A DNA stretch of 15,305 nt, taken from Bacillota bacterium. Its GTDB lineage: Bacteria; Bacillota; UBA4882; UBA10575. How positions within the stretch are numbered: the first letter of the stretch is position 1; every line of letters starts with the position of its first letter. The position numbers and the translations under genes are program-made. The notes below the pieces were generated by a model. It had not been told where the DNA came from, made no database searches, and saw only the letters and a program-made list of their open reading frames with translations. The stretch lies in the NCBI GenBank assembly GCA_012521315.1, contig JAAYMP010000096.1:1-15305 (forward strand). The letters run 5' to 3'. This document shows, piece by piece, positions 6,847 through 12,758 of this stretch.

Positions 6847-7029
6847 TTAGCTACGGATTGCGCCCAGGAGATCCTTATAGGTGTCGATGTCCATCCCGAT
6901 CTCGGACCGCCGGGCAACAATATCGGAACCCTTTTCCTTCGCACATTTCACACACCGCTTGGTTTCCGGTAAAGCCTCCAGCCGCTCCGCTGAAATAACT
7001 TTACCACAAAGCTCGCACTTTTTGGCCAT
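6847..7029 (-). CDS. Small DksA/TraR-type C4 zinc finger protein
   Basis: 60 residues. It has the four-cysteine finger of the DksA/TraR family: CELC at 5-8 and CVKC at 26-29, with GKVISAERLEALP between them, the usual C-x2-CG-x2-I-x3-RL-x-A-x-P pattern. It is only the finger plus a short helical tail. The long coiled coil with the acidic tip that lets DksA enter the RNA polymerase channel is missing, so a DksA-like action on polymerase cannot be assumed. The ribosome site AAGGAGGG (7037-7044) is strong and well spaced from the ATG at 7029. It follows nif3 by 70 bases with no terminator in between and precedes the zinc-ribbon gene by 3 bases, so all three are probably co-transcribed. Confidence 0.8.
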   Translation of the reverse strand: MAKKCELCGKVISAERLEALPETKRCVKCAKEKGSDIVARRSEIGMDIDTYKDLLGAIRS

Positions 7030-7099
7030 TTTGAAACCCTCCTTCGTAGTCCCAGTGAGCCGTAACGGCAGTCCCCGGGTTCTATGTCTTTCCTTACCA

Positions 7100-8215
7100 C
7101 TAATAGAATGTGTAGGGTTTTATATGGTGTTCACTAAGATGGATCCTTTTTTTAAACTCGGCCGTCAAGGTCCGGTCTTTTTCCAAATATTCCTTGATCC
7201 GGTTGAGGCCAACCGCCTCAATGGTGTGGTGTCCCACTTCCACAACGGTCATCCCGAGTTGTTCGGCCTGGAGAAAATCATGGTAACCCAGGTCGGAGGT
7301 GAGCAAAACCTCCGCCCCTTTCCCTTTGGCCTGACCCAGGTATTTACCGCCGCTGCCGCCGATCACCGCAATTTTGCGTACCGTCTCCCGGGAAAAACCA
7401 CCCCACCGCAAGGTCTCGCCGTTAAACAAGGTCTTGACCTCCGCCAAAAAACTGGAGAAAGCTTGCGGTCGCGGCAACACCCCGACCCGCCCCAATCCGG
7501 CGCGGCCGTCTTTTTGGACGACCGGGTAGAGGTCGTAGGCCACCTCTTCGTACGGATGGGCGGCCAGCATTACTTCGATGACCTTCTCCCGCTTCCAGGC
7601 CGGAATAATCGTCTCCAACCGTACCTCCGGGACGGAAGAAATGGCGCCCACCTCACCCAAAAAAGGATTGGTCCCGCTGCGCGGTAAAAACGTCCCCAGT
7701 CCCGCCGTCCGAAAAGTGCAATGGCTATAATTACCAATCCAGCCGGCCCCCGCCGCCGTCAAGGCGTTAAAGACCGGGTCGATGTGGTCTTCCGGAACAT
7801 AAACCACCAGTTTAAGGTGTTCTTCGGCCCCTTCTTCCACCGGTTCCACCTGGCCGAGCTGTAATCGTTCCGCCAGGTACTGGTTCAAACCGTCGGCGGC
7901 CCGGTCGTAGTTGGTGTGCATGGCATATACAACAAAACCCTCAGCAATCATCTCCTCCCAAACTTCGCCTCCGGGCCGGTCAAACTGGAGATTATTGAGG
8001 GGTTTGAAGATTAAAGGATGATGGGTGACGATCAAATTTGCCTCTTTCCGGCGGGCTTCAGCCAAAACCGCCTCGGAAAAATCCAGCGCCAGTAAAAGAC
8101 CGGTGACTTCGCGGTCGAAGCGGCCAACCTGCAAACCGACGTTATCCCAGGATTCGGCCAACGCCAAGGGTGCCAGTTCTTCAAGGATCGTGGTAATCTC
8201 CCGCACAGTCGGCAT
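7100..8215 (-). CDS. yqfO: Nif3/YqfO-family dinuclear metal protein (GTP cyclohydrolase 1 type 2 homologue)
   Basis: 371 residues, the length of the long Firmicutes form with a PII/CutA-like insert between the two halves of the NIF3 domain. Metal ligands seen: THHPLIF with His65 and His66, HTNYD with His100 and Asp104, SDLGYHDF with Asp308 and His312, and GHHTIE with Glu333. SWDNVGLQVG near 22-31 is the family's N-terminal signature. The insert runs about 134-232 (VVYVPEDHIDPVFNAL through AAHPYEEVAYDLYPV). Proteins of this family form toroidal hexamers with two metals per subunit; the biochemical role is uncertain despite the common annotation. The ATG at 8215 is preceded by AGGTGGA on the minus strand. 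It is the first gene after the tRNA terminator and starts the unit that ends with the rhomboid-like gene. Confidence 0.92.
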   Translation of the reverse strand: MPTVREITTILEELAPLALAESWDNVGLQVGRFDREVTGLLLALDFSEAVLAEARRKEANLIVTHHPLIFKPLNNLQFDRPGGEVWEEMIAEGFVVYAMHTNYDRAADGLNQYLAERLQLGQVEPVEEGAEEHLKLVVYVPEDHIDPVFNALTAAGAGWIGNYSHCTFRTAGLGTFLPRSGTNPFLGEVGAISSVPEVRLETIIPAWKREKVIEVMLAAHPYEEVAYDLYPVVQKDGRAGLGRVGVLPRPQAFSSFLAEVKTLFNGETLRWGGFSRETVRKIAVIGGSGGKYLGQAKGKGAEVLLTSDLGYHDFLQAEQLGMTVVEVGHHTIEAVGLNRIKEYLEKDRTLTAEFKKRIHLSEHHIKPYTFY

Positions 8216-8263
8216 TCATGCTCCACCTTCTGTTTACATCCCAACAGGTTGCTTTTTTATAAT

Positions 8264-8291
8264 AATATAAACCAAGGACTGTACATGATAA
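8264..8291 (-). promoter_or_regulatory. Possible SigA promoter for the nif3 unit
   Basis: On the minus strand TTATCA (complement of 8286-8291) is followed by a 16-base spacer and TATATT (complement of 8264-8269). The pair lies downstream of the tRNA terminator and about 50 bases ahead of the nif3 ATG. The -35 is only 4/6 and the -10 5/6, so this is a tentative placement. Confidence 0.4.
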
Positions 8292-8382
8292 CTCTTTCTT
8301 TACTATTTTCGCGGTTGTCCCCGCATTTCCTGCTTACCCCGTAATCTTTTCGCGGGTTTGCCTTTATTTACCAACCAGGCAG

Positions 8383-8403
8383 GGCTTTTCCGGGAGAAAA
8401 GCC
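8383..8403. repeat. Small perfect hairpin downstream of the tRNA terminator
   Basis: GGCTTTTC at 8383-8390 pairs with GAAAAGCC at 8396-8403 around a 5-base loop. No T-run follows on either strand, so it is not called as a terminator. It might support the neighbouring terminator or pause transcription. Confidence 0.4.
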
Positions 8404-8412
8404 GCTAGTAAC

Positions 8413-8438
8413 AAAAAAAGTGGTGTGCTGCCACTTTT
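8413..8438 (-). terminator. Intrinsic terminator ending the tRNA transcript
   Basis: Read on the minus strand, AAAAGTGG (8438-8431) pairs with CCACTTTT (8423-8416) over a 7-base loop. The right arm runs on into a block of seven T residues (8419-8413). It lies about 25 bases after the CCA end of the CAU tRNA. Confidence 0.8.
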
Positions 8439-8462
8439 CGCCAATAAGCAAAATAGATCGAT

Positions 8463-8537
8463 TGGTGGGCCCACCTGGATTCGAACCAGGGACCGATCGG
8501 TTATGAGCCGACTGCTCCACCGCTGAGCTATGGGCCC
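8463..8537 (-). tRNA. tRNA with CAU anticodon, likely tRNA-Ile2 (lysidine-type) rather than tRNA-Met
   Basis: 75 bases including an encoded CCA. The cloverleaf is complete: acceptor GGGCCCA/TGGGCCC, D-arm GCTC-GAGC, anticodon stem GTCGG/CCGAT with loop CTCATAA, and T-arm CCTGG-TTCGAAT-CCAGG, discriminator A. The paired G1-C72 and an anticodon stem without three G-C pairs exclude the initiator. The acceptor stem has C4-G69, C5-G68 and C6-G67, elements used by E. coli TilS to accept tRNA-Ile2. The run CGGCTCATAACCG also resembles Bacillus tRNA-Ile2 as I recall it. An elongator tRNA-Met remains possible. It lies 8 bases after tRNA-Asn in the same transcript. Confidence 0.9.
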
Positions 8538-8545
8538 AAAAATTA

Positions 8546-8620
8546 TGGCTCCCCGAGTTGGATTCGAACCAACAACCGCCCGGTTAACAGCCGGGTGCTC
8601 TACCGTTGAGCTATCGAGGA
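8546..8620 (-). tRNA. tRNA-Asn (GUU)
   Basis: 75 bases including an encoded CCA. Acceptor TCCTCGA/TCGGGGA has one T-G pair; D-arm GCTC-GAGC; anticodon stem CCCGG/CCGGG with loop CTGTTAA, giving anticodon GUU; T-arm GTTGG-TTCGAAT-CCAAC; discriminator G. It is the first gene of a two-tRNA unit directly after rpoD. Confidence 0.95.
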
Positions 8621-8638
8621 GTTTATTGCGCAAATTAA

Positions 8639-8667
8639 ATTATACCCCCTTTTTCTTCTTCCGTCAA
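8639..8667 (-). promoter_or_regulatory. Near-consensus SigA promoter for the tRNA pair
   Basis: Read on the minus strand, TTGACG (8667-8662), a 17-base spacer, and TATAAT (8644-8639). Only one base departs from consensus. Transcription would start near 8632, about 12 bases before the 5' end of tRNA-Asn. The -35 box begins 12 bases after the rpoD stop codon. Confidence 0.85.
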
Positions 8668-8678
8668 GGGTGCCGGGC

Positions 8679-9839
8679 CTATTCCAGAAAATCCTTCAGT
8701 TTCTTGCTCCGGCTGGGATGGCGCAGTTTCCGCAGGGCTTTCGCTTCAATCTGGCGAATCCGCTCTCTGGTCACCCCGAAGACCTGGCCGACTTCTTCCA
8801 AAGTCCGGGCGCGCCCGTCTTCCAAACCAAAACGGAGCCGCAAAACCTTTTCCTCCCGGGTGGTAAGGGTATCCAGCACTTCTTCCAGCTGTTCCTTGAG
8901 CAACCGGAAGGAAGCGGCTTCGGCCGGAGCCGGCACATCCTGGTCTTCGATAAAATCCCCCAGGTGACTGTCTTCCTCTTCCCCAATCGGCGTCTCGAGG
9001 GAGACCGGCTCCTGCGCAATCTTGATGATCTCCCGGACCCGCTCAACATTCATGCCCATCTCTTCGGCGATCTCTTCCGCGGTCGGCTCCCGCCCCAACG
9101 TCTGCAAGAGCTGACGGGAGATGCGGATCAGTTTATTGATCGTCTCTACCATATGAACGGGAATCCGGATCGTCCGCGCCTGGTCGGCGATGGCCCGGGT
9201 GATCGCCTGCCGGATCCACCAGGTCGCATAGGTGCTAAATTTAAACCCTTTATGATAGTCAAATTTTTCGACGGCTTTAATCAAACCCAGGTTACCTTCC
9301 TGGATGAGGTCGAGAAACAGCATGCCCCGGCCGACGTATCTTTTGGCAATACTCACCACCAAACGCAGGTTGGCTTCGGCCAACCGCCGCTTGGCATTTT
9401 CATCACCGGCTTGCGCCCGGCGTGCCAGTTCCAATTCGTCTTCCGGCGACAAAAGGGGGACCCGGCCGATCTCTTTCAGGTACATCCGGACCGGATCATC
9501 CAAGGCAATGCCTTCCGGGAGGGAAAGATCGACATCTTGTTCCAATTCACTGTCACCGGCGTCGCTGTCCTTGGATTCCTCATCTTCAGCCACAAAATCA
9601 ATGCCTTTACTGGTCAACAGTTCGTAGATCCCGTCAATTTCCTCCGGCGCAAGATCGATGCGGTCAAAGGTGTCCATGATGTCCTTATACGTCACCACAC
9701 CCTTTTTCTTGCCTAAAGAAAGGATCTCATTGATTGCGGCTGCTTTTAGCGCTTCTTGGTCTTCTTTTCCTTTAACTTGCTCATCCAAGGACAAATCAGC
9801 TTTTTTAACCTCTTTTTCCTTACTCACTTTTTCAATCAT
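8679..9839 (-). CDS. rpoD: RNA polymerase major sigma factor SigA/RpoD
   Basis: 386 residues, the compact Firmicutes size without the large non-conserved insert of E. coli RpoD. In order: an N-terminal helical region 1.1-like segment (about 28-85) and acidic linker; region 1.2 DPVRMYLKEIGRVPLL (115-130); regions 2.1-2.4 including NLRLVVSIAKRY, DLIQEGNLGLIKAVEKFDY and FSTYATWWIRQAITRAI (157-217); region 3 HMVETINKLIR; and region 4 with the helix-turn-helix TLEEVGQVFGVTRERIRQIE (346-365). It directs polymerase to housekeeping promoters. The order dnaG-rpoD is classic. The start is uncertain: GGGAAGG abuts the ATG at 9839 with no spacing, and a GTG at 9827 (product beginning SKEKEVKK) may be the real start. 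No terminator separates it from the tRNAs. Confidence 0.97.
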   Translation of the reverse strand: MIEKVSKEKEVKKADLSLDEQVKGKEDQEALKAAAINEILSLGKKKGVVTYKDIMDTFDRIDLAPEEIDGIYELLTSKGIDFVAEDEESKDSDAGDSELEQDVDLSLPEGIALDDPVRMYLKEIGRVPLLSPEDELELARRAQAGDENAKRRLAEANLRLVVSIAKRYVGRGMLFLDLIQEGNLGLIKAVEKFDYHKGFKFSTYATWWIRQAITRAIADQARTIRIPVHMVETINKLIRISRQLLQTLGREPTAEEIAEEMGMNVERVREIIKIAQEPVSLETPIGEEEDSHLGDFIEDQDVPAPAEAASFRLLKEQLEEVLDTLTTREEKVLRLRFGLEDGRARTLEEVGQVFGVTRERIRQIEAKALRKLRHPSRSKKLKDFLE

Positions 9840-9846
9840 CCTTCCC
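9840..9846 (-). promoter_or_regulatory. Ribosome site abutting the annotated rpoD ATG
   Basis: On the minus strand GGGAAGG is directly followed by ATG, leaving zero spacing. The GTG at 9827, four codons later, is about 11 bases from the AAGGA core. This makes the GTG a serious alternative start, giving a protein four residues shorter. Confidence 0.45.
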
Positions 9847-9885
9847 AGAGAAAACCGGAGAAATAATTGAAGTAGTAATCAAGCT

Positions 9886-11736
9886 TTATATTAAGCCAGC
9901 GAAAGTCGGAAACTCTTCCCGGAATTTCTTATGGAGTTCGTTTAACAACGCCAAGTTCTCCTGCAACTTATGGGGCGGGACTCCGTCCGCCTGCCCATCC
10001 AGGCTCGCCGCCACCTCTTGTTCCAAGCGCCGGATCTCCTCCGTCAACTGGCGCTGGCGCAGACGCTTCAAACACCCGTCCAGGTCGACCGGCAAGGGAT
10101 TCATTTCGGTCTCGGCCAGCAGTTCCAGATACAAGCCGCGGGTTTCCGGGGGAAAAGCGTCCGCCGGTGGCGGCCATTCCCCGGGCCGGTTCTCATCGGC
10201 CAACTGCTGCCGCAAGCTGTCATAAAGCAGGTCGGAAAACTTGATCTCTTTTAACGTTCTTCTTATTCGCGCAAAAAAATCTTTCTCCTGCAAACAGCCC
10301 CGTAAAAGTTGTCTTTCCAGCGGCAAAAGTTCTTTCTCCCCCGCTGTTCCGGCCGTTGGTTGCCGGCGTTCCGGGGCAATATCATTAGTATGCCGCCGGT
10401 TGTTTTTTATATCCAAACGTTGTTTATTTTTCCTTAAATTGTACTTGTATATGCGCCATTGGTCATAAACGGAGGTTTCGGAGACCCCCACCGCCGCCGC
10501 GGTCTGCTTCAGGTAGTCTTCCCGCGCGATCTCGTTTGGCACCTGCGCCAGGAGGGGGAAGACCCGCTGGACCGCCTGGGCCTTTCCGGTCGGGGTCGCC
10601 AGGTCGCTCTTCTCGAGAATATAGGCCAGCTTAAAGGTGAAAAGGTCAACACTCTCCGCCAAGTAGCGCCGAAAGCCCGCCGCGCCTTCCTTCTTCAGCA
10701 AGGAGTCGGGATCCTCGCCGGCCGGCAGGCGGACCACACGGACCTCCGCCCCCGCCGCCGCCAGGAGATCCAACCCTCGGATCGTCGCCGCTTCCCCGGC
10801 GGCATCGGCGTCGTAGGCGATCAAAACTTGATCGCTAAAACGCTTCAGGAGGCGGACTTGCTCGGGCGTCAAGGCCGTCCCGGAAGAGGCAACCACCTCA
10901 TTAAAACCATGTTGGTGGGCTTGGATCACATCCATATAGCCCTCAACAATAATCACCCGCCCCTGCCGGCGTATCCCTTCCCGGGCCTCCGCCAGCCCGT
11001 AAAGGCAGCGGCTCTTTTGGTAGACCGCGGTCTCCGGTGAGTTTAAATATTTCGGTTGGCCGTCCCCCAAAAGTCGCCCGCCGAAACCGATCACCCGCCC
11101 GCGGGGGTCGGTGATTGGAAACAGCAACCGGTCGCGGAAACGGTCATAGTATCCTTCCGCGCCGCCGCAGACCAGGCCGGCCTTTTCCGCCTCGTCAAGG
11201 GCGACCCCTTTTTTCCGGAAGAGGCCCACCAGCGCCGTCCATTGGGGTGGCGCGTAGCCCAGGCCAAACTTCTCGGCGGTCGCCCGGGTGATCCCGCGGG
11301 CTTCCAGGTAAGCCACGGCCTTTTCCCCGGTCTTCGTCTGCCAAAGGATCTTTCTGTAGAATTCGGCCGCAAAGGCATTCAACCGGTAAAGTCGTTCCCG
11401 CTCTTCCTCCTGTTTTTGGCGCGTCGGCGATGGCTCAAACTCCGGCAACTGAAGATTCGCCCGCTCGGCCAGAAAACGGAGGGCCGCGCCGAAAGAAAGA
11501 TTTTCGATCCGCATGATAAACGAAAGAACATCGCCCCCCGCCCCGCAGCCGAAACAGTAGAAAAGCTGCTTTTCCCGGCTCACGGTGAAAGACGGGGTCT
11601 TTTCACTATGGAAGGGGCACAAACCGGTGAAGGACCGTCCACTCTGCTTCAGGTTGACATACTCGGAGACCACCGCAACAATATCATTATTCTCTTTTAC
11701 GTCGCCAATAATCTTTTCGTTTGTGAACCGATCCAT
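9886..11736 (-). CDS. dnaG: DNA primase DnaG
   Basis: 616 residues from the ATG at 11736. The product makes RNA primers at the replication fork and is recruited by the replicative helicase. The N-terminal CHC2 zinc domain shows CPFH (Cys40, His43) and CFGC (Cys61, Cys64). The catalytic core has YLNSPETAVYQKSRCLYGL near 230-248, then the Toprim fold: VEGYMD with Glu265, DADAAG with Asp309 and Asp311, and GEDPDSLL. The C-terminal part from about 450 is divergent, as usual for the helicase-interaction domain, and opens with a basic low-complexity linker. An in-frame GTG at 11745 is rejected as start because it forms part of AGGTG, the ribosome site of the ATG. It lies 65 bases after rodZ and 46 bases before the rpoD ATG, with no terminator in either gap. 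Confidence 0.97.
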   Translation of the reverse strand: MDRFTNEKIIGDVKENNDIVAVVSEYVNLKQSGRSFTGLCPFHSEKTPSFTVSREKQLFYCFGCGAGGDVLSFIMRIENLSFGAALRFLAERANLQLPEFEPSPTRQKQEEERERLYRLNAFAAEFYRKILWQTKTGEKAVAYLEARGITRATAEKFGLGYAPPQWTALVGLFRKKGVALDEAEKAGLVCGGAEGYYDRFRDRLLFPITDPRGRVIGFGGRLLGDGQPKYLNSPETAVYQKSRCLYGLAEAREGIRRQGRVIIVEGYMDVIQAHQHGFNEVVASSGTALTPEQVRLLKRFSDQVLIAYDADAAGEAATIRGLDLLAAAGAEVRVVRLPAGEDPDSLLKKEGAAGFRRYLAESVDLFTFKLAYILEKSDLATPTGKAQAVQRVFPLLAQVPNEIAREDYLKQTAAAVGVSETSVYDQWRIYKYNLRKNKQRLDIKNNRRHTNDIAPERRQPTAGTAGEKELLPLERQLLRGCLQEKDFFARIRRTLKEIKFSDLLYDSLRQQLADENRPGEWPPPADAFPPETRGLYLELLAETEMNPLPVDLDGCLKRLRQRQLTEEIRRLEQEVAASLDGQADGVPPHKLQENLALLNELHKKFREEFPTFAGLI

Positions 11737-11742
11737 CTTCTT

Positions 11743-11747
11743 CACCT
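11743..11747 (-). promoter_or_regulatory. Ribosome binding site deciding the dnaG start
   Basis: AGGTG on the minus strand is 6 bases from the ATG at 11736. The upstream GTG candidate at 11745 lies inside it and has no ribosome site of its own. Confidence 0.65.
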
Positions 11748-11801
11748 ATTGGCTTATTCGTCTCCCGGGGCGGATCTCCTTTCCGAAAAGACAAGTTCGT
11801 T

Positions 11802-12644
11802 TCAGTCCGCCGGGAGCACCTTGGTGACCACCTGGCCGGAGGAACCGAGAACCCCGAGGTCCTCTCCGTTGTAGAAGACGCGGATCCCGCCGGCGTTACC
11901 AATCCGCAAGTAGACGTCGGCGGTGGGGAACCATTCGTGTCTTTCGCCGGGTTGCAGGGTGCCTTCAAAGATTATGGTCCGGGCCGGCAACTGGTAAAGA
12001 CCAAGCCAGACCACCTCACGGGCCTCAACAACCAAATGGCCTTTACCGGCAGGCAAAACCGGCGCCGCAGCCGTTTCCCGCTCCTCCGTGACCGTTGCTT
12101 CCGTCCGGTCCTGGTTTTCCGCCGGCCCGGCCGCCGACGGCGGATTGACGGGAGCCGTCGCCGCCTGCTCTTCCGTCACCGTAACCGGTCCGTTCTCCAT
12201 CGTGGCCATCGTGGCCGGTTTCCCGGCATAATATTTCCCGATGGCCAGGCCGGCCACCACCACCAGGCCGACACTGGCCATCACCAACAGATTGGCTTTC
12301 TTCAGACCCGGATTTGTCCTCGCCAAACTTTTCCGCGCCACGACCCTGCCGGCGGAAGCGGTCTCCTCCGCCCCGGCGTCCGCACCCGGGTCGGCTTCTT
12401 CCAGAACCGCCTGTTTTTTCATGGCATAATACTCCGCCAAAAGCGGTTCGGGATCCAACCCTACATTTTTAGCGTAGCTAATGATAAACCCGCGCACATA
12501 AACTTCGCCCGGGAGTTTATGAAAATCGCCCGCTTCCATGGCTTCCAACTGGGGGGCCCGGATCTTGGTCAGCATCTGCAAATCCTCTAAGGATAATCCT
12601 TTTTCTTCGCGCGCCGCTTTTAAAATTGCACCTATCTCTTTCAC
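11802..12644 (-). CDS. rodZ: RodZ-type cell-shape protein (HTH, one membrane helix, DUF4115)
   Basis: 280 residues. Residues 1-75 form the Xre-like HTH_25 domain, with GAILKAAREEKGLSLEDL and LPGEVYVRGFIISYAKNVGL, the segment that contacts MreB in characterised RodZ. A basic stretch (ARKSLARTNPGLKKA) precedes one transmembrane helix at about 119-137. A Pro/Ala/Thr/Glu-rich linker follows to about 200. The C-terminal DUF4115 domain (203-275) has WLGLYQLPARTIIFEGTLQP and a final strand pattern IRVFYNGEDLG. Topology would place the HTH in the cytoplasm and DUF4115 outside the membrane. The GTG start has an AGGAGGG site 7 bases away. It lies downstream of ftsK, a common Firmicutes arrangement, but is followed by dnaG rather than rimO or pgsA. 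Confidence 0.9.
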   Translation of the reverse strand: MKEIGAILKAAREEKGLSLEDLQMLTKIRAPQLEAMEAGDFHKLPGEVYVRGFIISYAKNVGLDPEPLLAEYYAMKKQAVLEEADPGADAGAEETASAGRVVARKSLARTNPGLKKANLLVMASVGLVVVAGLAIGKYYAGKPATMATMENGPVTVTEEQAATAPVNPPSAAGPAENQDRTEATVTEERETAAAPVLPAGKGHLVVEAREVVWLGLYQLPARTIIFEGTLQPGERHEWFPTADVYLRIGNAGGIRVFYNGEDLGVLGSSGQVVTKVLPAD

Positions 12645-12754
12645 TTCTTGTCCCTCCTAAGCAAAGCGCCTGCTAAACACAGTTTTCTTTGCAAAGAATT
12701 CGTGGGGACCGCCCGCAACTCCTCCTGCAAAATAAAGTCAATCGCCAAGTCCAC
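12641..12754 (-). CDS. Possible 37-residue small protein between ftsK and rodZ
   Basis: A GTG-started frame runs from 4 bases after the ftsK stop to a TGA that overlaps the rodZ start as GTGA. This fills the 114-base gap exactly. The product would begin VDLAIDFILQEELRAV and end in a basic RRDKK tail. No good Shine-Dalgarno site precedes the GTG, so translation would rely on reinitiation after ftsK. I do not recognise a family. Chance is a real alternative for a frame this short. Confidence 0.25.
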   Translation of the reverse strand: MDLAIDFILQEELRAVPTNSLQRKLCLAGALLRRDKK

Positions 12755-12758
12755 CGGC

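Noticed and set aside
6881..7687. A 268-codon plus-strand open frame over the zinc finger and nif3 genes
   Set aside because: It runs antisense across well-recognised nif3 and DksA-type genes and spans their intergenic gap; the translation resembles no family. Shadow of GC-rich coding.
8383..8403. Hairpin as a second tRNA terminator
   Set aside because: No T-run follows it on either strand.
8670..9716. A 348-codon plus-strand frame opposite rpoD
   Set aside because: Antisense to a highly conserved sigma factor; a shadow frame.
10459..11874. Long plus-strand frames opposite dnaG
   Set aside because: Antisense to clear DnaG motifs, without ribosome sites or recognisable domains.
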